From the NCBI GenBank assembly GCA_032209605.1, contig JASFXZ010000016.1:14632001-14696000 (forward strand): a stretch of DNA of 64,000 nt. The letters are read 5' to 3'. Below, one piece after another: positions 1-11,137 of the stretch. Origin of the DNA: Mactromeris polynyma (Eukaryota; Mollusca; Bivalvia; Venerida; Mactridae). Within the stretch, counting starts at the first letter, position 1, and each line of letters opens with the position of its first letter. A program made the translations under genes and the position numbers. The notes under the pieces are model-generated. The model saw only the letters and a list, made by a program, of their open reading frames with translations. It had not been told where the DNA came from and made no database searches.

Positions 1-78
1 TGGTCAGTAACAGTTAGATGTTGAAATAAAATAGTATGAACAATGTCTACTGTTGAATACCTCTACTCTCTTGTGTAG

Positions 79-2432
79 GTACAAGTTATAAAGTTGCATT
101 GACTGCAAAGAAGAAGAGTAGAACACATAATGCATTATTTAGTACTGGTGTCATACAGAACGGGCCTAGAACTTTTCAGTACGCATCACCGTCATTTCAT
201 CTCACTACCTGTGACGATATCAAATCAGCTGTAAAAAGGTACTGATTTTTGTAATTATACGGTCGGGCGTATCATCATGCTTATTATTGCATAGATTTCT
301 GAAAACAATGACTCTTTGGTTAACTCTTGGGATGATAAATGTGTCTTTGAGCCTAACTGGCTTCCAAATTTTCTTCTCTGGCTTATCGATTGTCGAATTT
401 TAAATAAGAACATATTTTCATTTCTTGTAACATATATTTTATGTAGGTTCTTTTTAATTCATGTAAAGCATTTGAACCTTCACCATATCAAACAAATATT
501 TGACAAGATTTTAAAGCAACTTAGAACCGTATTTGTTTAAACTTCAAGGCATAAACAAAGATTATAAAGTGAACGGCCACATTAAAAAACAGGACGTCTC
601 CACACAGATCCTGTGGGACCAAATCAATCATACTGTATTCGCTTTATACAAAAACATTTCAATGTCTAGATTCACAAAAAATTACAATGATGTATATTAC
701 AGAATTAATTTTCCGGCAGTTCTTAAACTGGAACATGGTTGTGGTGCGTTTGCTGCATCGATAGTTAACGGTGAAGAAGAGCTTACAAAGAAGTACAAAT
801 ACCTTTCGAAGAAGCTGACATCTGAAAACGGTTTTGAAGGGATAGGACTTGGCTTCGATAATTCCATGGTTGTCATGGATTTTATTGGCGGTTCAGAGCA
901 TGACATTGATATCATCATGTACGATAGAAAGCTTGTAGGTGCCTTCATTTCCGACGATGGACCAACCACCTATCCGAATTTTGTAGGTATGCATAGTTAA
1001 TTTTATTTTTATCTATTATACACTTAATTTAGCATCAGATGTTATTTACCAGTCCATATCTGCGTTGTTTCTAAGTTTGTGCTGAGAAGATGACGCATGA
1101 ATTCAATCAATTGTATCCAACATATTTTGTCATTCCCGACTGTGAACCATATTTTAAAGGTATGAAACAGGATTTGTATTTTAATTCTTTTGTTTCATTT
1201 AGGGTCGGAAAGTAGTCGTAAATGACTCCAGTATCTTGCTTTATTTTCATCGTTGTAATATTGTAAACACGCTGAATATTTCAATTTAATACGTGCTATT
1301 TTGTATTGATTTCAAAAAATATGTAAAATATGTTATTACACTGTTATAGTAGTATTGTTTTTAATTATGAGACATTTTCTTAGTTCTATGTTATTTATAA
1401 TTTCACTGTATATAGAATATAGGATAAAAGATAATTCAAATGAATAATTCTGAATCACGTTTTCCAGCAACCTCGGGAACTATGCCATCAACGTTACCAG
1501 AAGACAAGCAAGCACAGCTTGTGACAGCTGCTTACCAGTGCTGCACCGAAATTGGTAGATGACTGTGATACGCTCCATTTTTTAACCAATTTCTCACAAA
1601 TCTCTCTTTTAATAGTTGTGACCAATTCTTCGGTAGCTTTAGGATAATATTCTTTTAATTGATTAATTGAAATAATAAAGATAAACTAAGATGATAAATT
1701 TAATAATTGATTCTATAATTAATCAACGTACATATATGCATAGACTTCGAAATACATCTTATATTTATAGTTTTGCTTTTCGTTTACAATCCTTGAATTT
1801 TTATTTGATAGAATTTACCAAAATAGAAAATACAATACATTTAAAGTGAAATTAAACCCATCATGATGAAAACATTAAGCTTATTTAGCACTTGATCAAT
1901 TTAGTTGTAAAATGTTTACTTAATTTCAGGTCTGTCCAATGGAACCTTTAATGTTGAGATGAAAATGACTAGCATGGGTCCAAAATTGATCGAGATTAAC
2001 GCCAGAATGGGAGGTTTTTATCGCCGAGATTGGATCCGAAGCGTTTATGGAGTCGATCTGTTGTTATGTGCCATGATGATATCAGCCGGAATAAAACCTT
2101 ACGTCCCAAAACATCCTCCTAATGGTCAGCTCATGGGGATCATGTTGGTGCCATCTCATCATGATCATCTCTTTAGAGATGATAGTTTCTTTAACGCCAT
2201 GAAAACAATGCCGAATAGTTATGACATCATTTTCAAACCGCTTCCTAACTCAAATTTGCTTGATCAATATGAAGAACCGTTTGCCCATATAACTGTTAGA
2301 GGATCGTCCGTAACTGATGCAAAAGATAAATTAAAACATGTCTGCAAGAAACTTAATATTGATAATGAGAACTACAATGTTGATGACTTTTTGAAACATT
2401 TTTCAGACCGAGATGAACTAATAAATTCATAG
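79..2432 (+). CDS. CARNS1: Carnosine synthase-like gene A, 3' part only (exons 11-14)
   Basis: This is the C-terminal ATP-grasp ligase half; the 5' part lies left of the window. Exons: 79..238, 703..986, 1468..1554, 1930..2432 (stop TAG). All junctions are GT-AG and phases match the other copies. Exon 12 carries FPAVLKLEHG, then GIGLG, then the acidic stretch SEHDIDIIMYD, the nucleotide-binding part of an ATP-grasp fold. Exon 14 carries NVEMKMT and KLIEINARMGG, whose Glu and Asn are the expected metal-ATP ligands; this block closely resembles vertebrate CARNS1. No stop or frameshift was seen. In exons 11-14 and the 3' UTR it resembles gene C more than its neighbour B: both lack two codons in exon 14 and one codon in exon 11. 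The family assignment is strong; the substrate is inferred only. Confidence 0.88.
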
Positions 2433-2713
2433 TACCCAGCGTTCTTGAGGGAAGAGGGCATTTAATCTTTCACGAGTGTCAGCTTGGGAATTTCAACAGA
2501 TGAAGATAATTACTTCACAAGAGTACGAGTATTTACTGCGTAATCATTCGAGTTGAGTCAAATACACAATTACAAAAGCGAAATTTCAGTAAACCAAATA
2601 ATTTTGGAGTAACTAATTTGTATTGGAATAGTGTTAGTTTTTTTATTTGACAAAAATATTTAAAATTTGAAAGTAATGTTATGTTTTGCCTGAGGAAAAC
2701 ATTTAAAAAATGA

Positions 2714-2719
2714 AATAAA
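2714..2719 (+). terminator. Candidate polyadenylation signal of gene A
   Basis: AATAAA lies about 280 bp after the stop codon of gene A, inside sequence conserved after gene C. No transcript end can be seen, so this is a motif match supported by conservation. Confidence 0.5.
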
Positions 2720-2837
2720 GTTTATATGATATTGTATTGGAATAGACTTTTGTAGTGCAAAAAAATTCAAAATTTCGACACCACGTAAATTGAGATCAGT
2801 TGGAATTTGTGTATAATGTAATTATACATTTCCTGTT

Positions 2838-3270
2838 TCTGTAAATGCTTTATACAAGTTAGAGTTTGATTGCTGCATGATTGGTAATGTTGCTGATCGT
2901 AATCTTATATTCTTTAACCAGTAGACTGTTATGGTGTATTTAAAGGTTAGCTGTATGGTCGAATTATCAAACAACAATGAAATCAGAAATGATAAACAAC
3001 GAAGTAATTGGAATTGAAACATTTTGGTATTTATATGAAGACTAGATGTAATTGTTTCCATTAGTCGTTACCATCATTGTCACTTGTTGGCATTTGAAAT
3101 TTCAGTTGATGTTTTAATAATAATATTGTATTTTCTACTCACTATTCGATTATTTGTTCATTATAGTTTCACTGAAAATGTAATGAGTACTATATTATGA
3201 GTTATATTATATGAGTCAAATTATAGCATTGCCATTGACCAATGTATAATATGTCGTCATTTTTTAATAT
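2838..3270 (+). repeat. Intron-10-like block in the A-B spacer
   Basis: About 430 bp, from the TTAGAGTTTGATTGCTGCATG region to GCCATTGACCAATGTATAATAT, that align by eye with the middle of intron 10 of gene B (20830..21240) and gene C (42935..43300). Shared landmarks are TTAACCAGT, GGTCGAA, CAACAATGAAAT and ATGAGTAC. The same block recurs at 24190..24605. Intron 10 of gene D does not contain it. It is either a mobile repeat or a relic of rearrangement. Confidence 0.65.
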
Positions 3271-6200
3271 ATTTTCGTTGTTTGTTTAAGTGAAATCATA
3301 GGCAGTATGCAAAATATTTCGGATTAACCTATCTCTCTACAAACATGTACTACTTGCGGAAAGAGCATCTGTTTAGTTTTGTGTTTATTTTTTTTCGATT
3401 GTGTGTCTCCGTTGAACAACCTCAGCTCTTCCATTGTAATAGGATCGGTGAATAGTGTAATCTTATTTTCCCTTACTATATTGTTATTGAAGTTATTCAT
3501 TATTTATTTAATTATTAAAACAGTGCAAATTCTTAGTGGTTGGTTGATTCAATAAAATACAATTTTGTAAAAATGACTGAAAATGTCATGCAGGAAATGC
3601 CGCATACAATGTACACAGTCAAAACACACGTATGCATAAATCAATATATTCACAGATAGCGTTTGTATTTTACGCAATGTGACCGTGTTTAATGCTTACT
3701 AGTAAGGTCAGGGCCCGGAATTATAACCGTTACTCACAACTCTGCACTCAGCACTCAGCCGGGTAGTTGAGTATTCAATGTAAGTAACAATGCTAACTGA
3801 GTTGTGAGAATTCTTTGTGTCTATTTTTATTGTGACTTGAGTGTGCATCTGAAATTTGAGAGTCCAATTTGAAACCATGATACTAAGCACTCGGAACTAA
3901 AAACGTTCAGTCAGTGTAAGTTTCATATTCGGATCTTTAAGCAGGTGTTTATAAAAGCTTCTTCAACAGTAAGCATTGTCCATTTCACTCCCTTAAATCA
4001 TCAAACTAAAATTTAACATTGGCTGTTTCAACATGCAAGTGCAGAGTGATGGATATCGGATATAATTTCGGGGCCCCAGATACCAGCTCAAGTGTGCTGC
4101 AAAGCAATATTGAACATTATTTGTTAATCTCCTCAAAGTGCTTATCTATCTTGTAAGTAGATTAATTGCTGCCTTCGTGATTGATGAATATTTTAATAAA
4201 ATGTCAGTTACACCTTGATGTTGTCTGTTTCATGTTCCCCTTTAACCACTAACGTCTTACTTAAGACGGAAATATGACTATTTATGTTTTCGTGCGCTTG
4301 TTGTATGATTGGTAATTATTGTTATCAATCGTTATTGTATAATGAATCTAGTTATCTTCCTACGAAAGATTATTGGTATGGATGTAGCTATTGTGTTGAA
4401 AATAGGGAAAGGAATTCATTGAAGTCAAAGTAATCGTTCTCATACAAGTATCATGAGTTTATATGATCTAAATGCTATAATTTACACAATGATTATAAAA
4501 ACGGAGCAAGCTGTCTGATTTCGAATATGGACGTTTTTTACTGACGAAACATAGAGGAAGGATACAAGTTAGTATACAGTCCTACGAATAACTACTAGAA
4601 ACAGCTCAATTCTGAGCAGAGGTATACCGTTATAGATTGAGTAACAGATCCCTTATCAGACATTTGCTAAGTAGTCAGTGGTCTGTGGAGGGCAATACAC
4701 TTAGAATTTCAAGGGCCTGAGTCGACAAAATTGTCAGATTTAATTGCTGACAGGATGCCTAACTAAACCTTGTTCCAGAAGAATATACATACAGTGTTTG
4801 TTAATATTTGTTATCAGATATATGTTCGAGAGTGCATTATTGTTAAAAAATATATGTACATGTATGTGTTTAGTAAATTGGTGTCATTACAGTCTAATCA
4901 ATACAGACATTTTCTTCACGAAACCACTTTTATAGATATATATGAGAATTTATATTTTAACAGGTATAGCCTGTATATATTTAATGTTTATGCATAATAT
5001 CATTGAACTTTTCCCTCTTAATAAAAATATAGTTCAACACATTGTTTTAAATATAACAAACACAGTCCACGATAACATGCGTTTTGATGACATGAGGTGT
5101 ACATGTCATGATGTGTCAAATAAGTGTATAATTCTTGATTGGACAACATAAAAATGCTACTGGTTTAAATCGATTTAACAGATAGCTAACCTTAAACTTC
5201 ACGGCAATATATGGGCATAAATGACACCAAATTAAATTGAAATAAAGTCATGTTTTGAGGAACACGAAAAATCGGTCAATGGCGCTACCGGGATGAAAGC
5301 CTGATTATGATCTCACTTTAATTGAAACACTACTGATCGCCTCCATTCGTTTGTAAGCCTACTGCTTGTCTCCCTTTAATTGTGAAACCCACTGAATACG
5401 CACACAAGGCTCTGGTTCCGATTCACTTCAGACATCAATGCATCAAATCTTCATTCCGCCGTTCTTGTATTTCCAAATAAAACAAACTCTTGATAACAGA
5501 ATACGTTTTTAATATAATGAATTACCAATACATTACACAACATTGAAGTACGAAAACAGTATACCAGAAATGTTGAATACGTAAAAGATAAAACACCGAC
5601 ATCCGAACAGAATTTCTTTTGATCGCAAGTTTAACACAATTTCTCCACGAAATAGCATCTTGAAAAAAATCTCAGAGGAACTTTTCTCGAAAATCGTTCG
5701 ATCTTTCAATAAAATACAGAGATTTGGTCCCTTCTTTTTTATTTTGGCACCAAATATTATTCCAATTATGAAATATCGGGCAGTGTTTTTTTATAAATGA
5801 TGATGGCAACAAAAATCTTTGTTTTGTAATTGAATCAAACACTATCCATCAGATATTTTTGTATCTATCTTCCTCGAAGTTACCTCCCCTTGTCAGTAAG
5901 ACCATATTAATTTATCCATCTTCAGTTATACCATATTATTATTAGACTAGCAAACGACGCAAAGTCATAAATGCTAACAAATATCAACACTGATATTTGT
6001 AATACGTATCAGTATAGTCCTCAATGAAAGAAGAAAACACTGCCTTCTGCAGATGCCGAATGTCATGAAATAAAACCGATTAGCTAGATCGTCAAAAATT
6101 CCCTTGACACGAAACGCCATATAATGTGTAAATATTTAATGGGTTCTTAAACTACCGGTTTATCATAAACTGACATGTCACTTAGACCAATGAAGTTTAG

Positions 6201-6468
6201 TATCACGGAAAACGGGGATTTCCTTTACTGCGAGAAAATCATTGGCTATATCTGAAAGGTTAAAAAGGTCAACTATCAAAATATAAAGCGGCGTAAAATA
6301 TAACTGCATGTAAATGAATTATCACACTGTTCAGTATTCAATACCGCCTTAGTTACAAATCTAGTTGAGACTTTAGAACGCTATGGTTTAATAGCCAGAT
6401 ATCTTATGTTAGTTCGAAATATTTCAATTAACTATGGTGGCATATATCTGCAACACATAACCAAAATA

Positions 6469-6568
6469 CAGTAAATCCTCAATAATACGACCACCCTTGA
6501 GAACCCTTGAAAACCTTATTATCTTATTATCGAGGTGATCTTAATATTGAGGTGGAGGTTTTTAATAC
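6469..6568. mobile_element. Degraded CAGTAAAACCTC-family MITE
   Basis: Begins CAGTAAATCCTCAATAATA and contains the family's internal words TTAATATTGAGGTGG. The right end is eroded. The same broken copy is present at 27687..27782, so it predates the spacer duplication. Confidence 0.5.
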
Positions 6569-6838
6569 CCGACTTTCTTCGTTGAAAATGTCTTCTACAT
6601 TTTGTAATTTGCAAATATATTATTTTGACTTGACACCGAAGCCACCTTTTCATCGATATGCAACGTCGATTCGTGGGCCATATTGTGTTTCTACAGGGCG
6701 AAGGGTAATGAAATCCATAGCAGGTCAAGAAAGAAAATTAATTCTCTCTGGACCGTAATGGGGTATTTAGAACGAACAGGTGGCGAAATTTCGTTCCCCT
6801 TTTATTTTTGATTAATTTTCTATCGATATAATAAAATA

Positions 6839-7016
6839 CAGTAAAACCTCAATAATAATACCGCACTTGGGACTCTTGAAAGAAGTTTTTAATATTTACG
6901 TGGTCTTAATATTGAGGTTGAATAAAGAGCAAAACATTGAAATTGTACTTGAACATTGTGTTCCTAATATTGAGGTGGTCCTAATATTGAGATGGTCGTT
7001 AAGTGAGGTTTTACTG
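6839..7016. mobile_element. CAGTAAAACCTC MITE, 178 bp, TA target site
   Basis: Starts CAGTAAAACCTC and ends GAGGTTTTACTG, a 12-bp perfect terminal inverted repeat, with TA on both sides (6837-6838 and 7017-7018). The inside has direct sub-repeats of the form TAATATTGAGGTGGTC. TA duplication and CAGT ends fit a non-autonomous Tc1/mariner (pogo-like) element. No coding capacity. Confidence 0.8.
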
Positions 7017-7484
7017 TATTCATTTAGGCTGTAAATAGTAGCATTCCATGAAGTACTTATCTCAAATCAGCGCTACCACTAACGGAAGATTTGGAAAATA
7101 TCGATACTGAACAATCATATTTATTAAACATAGAGGCGTTTTAATATTTAACGGTAAGTTTTTTGCATTATTGGATTTAAATTAAAGTTTTGTTTACTCT
7201 ATTTTCTGTGTTATCTTACGCTTTTGTATCGTCTAAAAGAAGTAATTACCGCTTTGTTTATAAGTCGTTTTTATTGTATGTTTATTCAGAATATTTATTG
7301 AAGGTAACTTATTAAGATATACACATACATACATACATGAGCTTATTTCATAAGAGGCCTTCATACATGCTTAAATTATTACAAAAAGAAAAACATATTG
7401 AAAAAGCATTACTATAATGCTTAAACAATAAATCACAACAAGTCTTTTTTATAATATGCAGTAACAATATGTATGAAAGTTATA

Positions 7485-7760
7485 TTTGCCCTTGCACCTC
7501 CTCAATGTCTGATGTTGTTTTCCCGGATGCATGTGTGGGGATGCATTGTCTTGTGTATGTGGCGTTCCCTGTAGCAAAGTATTCTATGTTTTATTGATGT
7601 CGTTTGATAACGGCCTACTCAGATTGATAGCGTTAACAGTGTTCGTTTTAAATTACACATGTACCAATATTTCATCATTTGTAGGAACAGTCTGGGTATT
7701 TGGTAAATATGCTGAAATGAAGACAGAGTGTCCAAAGTATGTCGAATACTGAAAGTTTCA
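7485..7760 (+). repeat. Interspersed repeat with TTTTCCCGGA motif
   Basis: Contains TTGCCCTTGCACCTCCTCAA and TGTTGTTTTCCCGGATGCATG followed by TGTGGCGTTCCCTGTAGC. Related stretches lie in the introns of genes B, C and D (14120, 36030, 50315 and 53280 regions) and in the B-C spacer (about 28580). Unclassified dispersed repeat; boundaries approximate. Confidence 0.5.
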
Positions 7761-8916
7761 TTTTATAAATTTTATTTTATTTTTAACAGTAGTGGGTTTG
7801 ATAGGTGCATTTATATTAGTGATACGGATAATGATGATAATGAACATTGAAATAAACCTTTAACTTTAATAAAGAAATGGAATATACCGACACTCGCACG
7901 ACCACATAACTGATTATGTAACTTTAGCAAGAAGAAAAATGCGAAATTAGTATACGAACTTCAACTATATACTTGCAATGTTTATAAACAAGTCAAAATA
8001 TGTGTATGAGGAATTCTTGCCAGTTTTTATTTTCATAAGGTAATCACCTCAGCCAACTTGATACATTAGTATTAAGGACTTGTCACATAAATGAAAAGAA
8101 AAAGAAGGGATATTGTTTTTAATATTCATCTAAAGTAGACATCCTTCACAGGTCTAACTTTTGATGTTCTAATTGTGTAAGTAATAAAAAACAATAAATA
8201 ACGACATTAATGGAATGATAATTAATAATAGCTTTTATGTTGGACCATTAACTAACCAAGAAACGCATTAGGATTTACAACTTTCAAAGTTGTGTTGTTA
8301 ATATCATTAATCATTATTAAGTACAAGGGAGAAAGTGTAATAAAATGTCTGACAAATTACCGCCTTTTGAGCGGTTTAATGTACTCTAGATTCAGTAATA
8401 CATCTGAACAATGTAGAACAGAGACTGGATATTACAACTTGTGTATTATATATATGTTTTCTTTCTGTATACGGTTCGTTCTGTAGTCTTTATTTGTATG
8501 TACTAATTAGCTATCGAAAGATAATTATTGAAATTTTACTTCGTTAACAACAATTTTTTGCTACCTTTACAGTATTAGAAATAGGAGATTTTGATAAGTG
8601 CTCAATACAAATGGAGATTTTGTTCATATTGATGTGATCTGAAGCAATCTCAAATGTGGTGAGTCCTTAATTTGAATTTCTTTACCAGCGTTTGTCTACA
8701 TTTACTTGAGTAATTACTGTTTCTTATGATACTTTTTACTGTGCTGATTGAGAATTGTGTTTGCTTGGATGTATTGCATGAACTTATTTTGTGATATTGC
8801 TGTAAGAAATATATATTATATACTTTCACCACCGGTGTTTTATTTCATTTTCTATGTTTTTGAAGGAATACTGATCCCTTTCTTAAACATACTTATCTGA
8901 TGTAAATAATTTAGTT

Positions 8917-9180
8917 ACTGAAAGCAAGGTCAGACTGAGGCTGCTTGTTTCTTCGAGCTGGATTATACAAAGTGTGTACGTTGTTTTATACGTAATGGTT
9001 AATTGTTTTTAATGGTTACTTACTGCCTTCTTAGTCAATTTATGTGTATGTGTTGGAAATAAATCACCGTATACCGACTAAATGTGAGGTAAGCTAGCTG
9101 TTAAATTTATCTAAATCCTCAGTAATTTTACTGACAGTTCCAAGACTGTAAATACATGTCTTTATAATCCATTGTATAAA
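8917..9180 (+). repeat. Dispersed repeat unit (CTGACAGTTCCAAGACTGT family)
   Basis: The block from TTACTGAAAGCAAGGTCAGACTG to ACTGACAGTTCCAAGACTGTAAAT has relatives at 10410..10690, 30060..30310, 32277..32530 and, in the intron of gene D, near 53085. The order of words is conserved (TGTGTATATGTTGG, GCTAGCTGT, CTGACAGTTCCAAGGCTGT), so it is a real repeat family. No coding potential seen. Confidence 0.5.
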
Positions 9181-10051
9181 TATGGTGTTGTCGGCGTTTT
9201 CAGTATAAATGTGATAGCATGACTGACTTAGAGGGACTAAATTGTTCCAGGGAATTTAAAAAGATACAGTAAATATATTTGTTCTATATTTATGCCACAG
9301 TTTCCTAAACCAAATTTGATTAACAAGATTGCTACTCACTTCTATTTTACTATGTATATTTGGTTCAATGCTTTATATTATATATTGAATGTAGCTCTAA
9401 TTTCATTTGATGTAAATTTGAAAAGGATGCAAGTATGATATTGCAAATACTTTTACATTAACACTGCCTACTATGACTCTTGTAAATATTACTCTATGAA
9501 ATAAAAAATATTCATTTTGAGGCAAAAATAACATGTTTAGTTCATCAATATTATTTCATAGCTATATATTTGATCAATATTAACTGAATATAATCATTAA
9601 AGAAGAACAATTTTTCATTTTTGTCTGTCACATTACTTTACTAATTAAGATAAACATGTCCAGTGTAAACAATGCTTTTGTAATTGGATAAAACTGTATT
9701 TGAGTCACTTTCAAAGTATACCCTATTACAATAACATTTCATTATTTTGTACTACAACATGCAACACATTTACAATATACAAAATCCAATACAATTTGAA
9801 GCAACACAAATCAATATAGTTGTTAAGGGCATTCTTAAAATTGATCATTATTTTACTTGTCTTTATTTACTTGAGTAAGACACTTATTCTTCAAATTACA
9901 ATAATGACAATTGCAAGTATTGTATAAACACAAACAATTTTGTTATTGAAAACATGGTGATGCTTTATAATTAAACAAACTGTGGCCTTGCATGTGGTAT
10001 GCTGTTTCAAGTCCATGACAGAAATTGTAAGTATCTGTGTGTTGGAAATTA

Positions 10052-10211
10052 CAGTAAAACCTCAATAATAAGACAACCTTTGGGACCCTGAAAAACTGAT
10101 CTTCTTATTGAGGGTAATTAAGGGCAAAAAAGTGAAAACGGACTTGATAATTGTTTTCTTTATTTTTAGGTGGTCTAATTATTGAGGTGGTCTTTACGTG
10201 AGGTTTTACTG
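10052..10211. mobile_element. CAGTAAAACCTC MITE, 160 bp
   Basis: CAGTAAAACCTC at the left and GAGGTTTTACTG at the right, with TA on the left and CA (a mutated TA) on the right. Internal words include GGTGGTCTAATTATTGAGGTGG. The same insertion is present in the B-C spacer at 31204..31363. Confidence 0.75.
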
Positions 10212-10697
10212 CATACATTTAAACTATAAAAAAGTATTAAATACATTATCCACTGTTGGCACATGCCTTCTACGTAAACAATATTAAGTATGGCTTGGTT
10301 ACCAGCTATGGTATACCACAAGATAGGTTTTAAGTGATGCTGTTGCATGAACATCTCTTAATTGAAACAATATGGTGGCCTTCTGTCCTTTATGTTACTT
10401 AGTCTATTTATGTGTATATGTTGGGAATATATGACCATATAGCGATTAAGTGTGAGGTTAGCTAGCTGTGAAATCGATTTAAACACCCAGTAATTAACTG
10501 ACAGTTCCAAGGCTGTTTATCGCTGTATGGTTATTATCTCTTTTCGGGTTTTAAAATCAATGTTTAATTTCCCTTTCCCCTGTGCAATTATTTCACTTTA
10601 TACTGTGTTCATGTTATATTCTCCTTAACTTCGGCCTATTGTTGAAAGCTGTCTTGACTTTTCCTGTGAACTGTCCATCCACTAATTTCCCTTTTTT

Positions 10698-10819
10698 TAT
10701 ATTGAGGTAGTAATAGTGTGGTTTAATAAAGAGCAAAACTGTGAAAATGGGCTTTAAATTTGAGGTTTTAATTTTGAGATGGTTTTATTATTGAGGTGGT
10801 CTTTAAGTGAGATTTACTG
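10698..10819. mobile_element. Right half of a CAGTAAAACCTC MITE
   Basis: Carries TATTGAGGTAGTAATA, AATAAAGAGCAAAACTGTGAAAATGG and ends TTATTGAGGTGGTCTTTAAG then GTGAGATTTACTG. The left end is missing. The B-C spacer copy near 32680..32740 is shorter still. Confidence 0.5.
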
Positions 10820-11137
10820 TATATTTAATTTGCTTAGGTTTTAACGTTATCCGTTTATGTCATGACTTTATTACTGTACAACGTAACGTATTTATTTGCT
10901 CGATCGAAATTTGTGTTGTGATTTTCCAATGTTATATATCTGTTCCTTAAGGTAATAGCAACGTCCAAGCAACTGTGAAACAAAGGATTTTAAAGCCCTA
11001 CCCGTGGAGACAACAAGGCAATCAAACTCATTTTAGTGTTAATAAGCTTCAAACAAGCGTTTACATGACGCAGACTTCAACTTAGACGTCTGATCCGATC
11101 CAGTTCATCAAAAATCTTTAAGTTGAAGAGAAGTTAT

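Larger units (their letters stand above)
2433..11137. repeat. A-B intergenic spacer, part of the 21-22 kb tandem duplication unit
   Basis: There is no gene I can recognise. After the 3' UTR of gene A (to about 2815), the sequence runs in the same order as 23763..33026, with long identical stretches (for example around 3330..3370 and 24670..24710). Open frames here are short, lack family motifs and do not look like exons. The spacer holds an intron-10-like block, several CAGTAAAACCTC MITEs, a CATA microsatellite near 7320..7338, and interspersed repeats. Relative to B-C it has about 115 bp extra near 7160..7275 and lacks about 850 bp near 10400. Confidence 0.75.

Noticed and set aside
4744..5151. 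Small protein genes in the A-B spacer (also at 26031..26447)
   Set aside because: The frames are short and lysine, isoleucine and leucine rich as expected from AT-rich DNA. They are conserved only because the spacer is duplicated, and they show no motif or exon structure.
6507..6758. An 83-residue frame with PKPPFHRYAT, repeated at 27715..27969
   Set aside because: It overlaps the degraded MITE and its start lies inside MITE sequence. The two copies differ by frame-preserving changes no different from the surrounding DNA. No known family recognised.
2433..11137. An unrelated gene between A and B
   Set aside because: No run of exon-like frames with flanking splice sites and no recognisable domain. 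The sequence is duplicated spacer and repeats.
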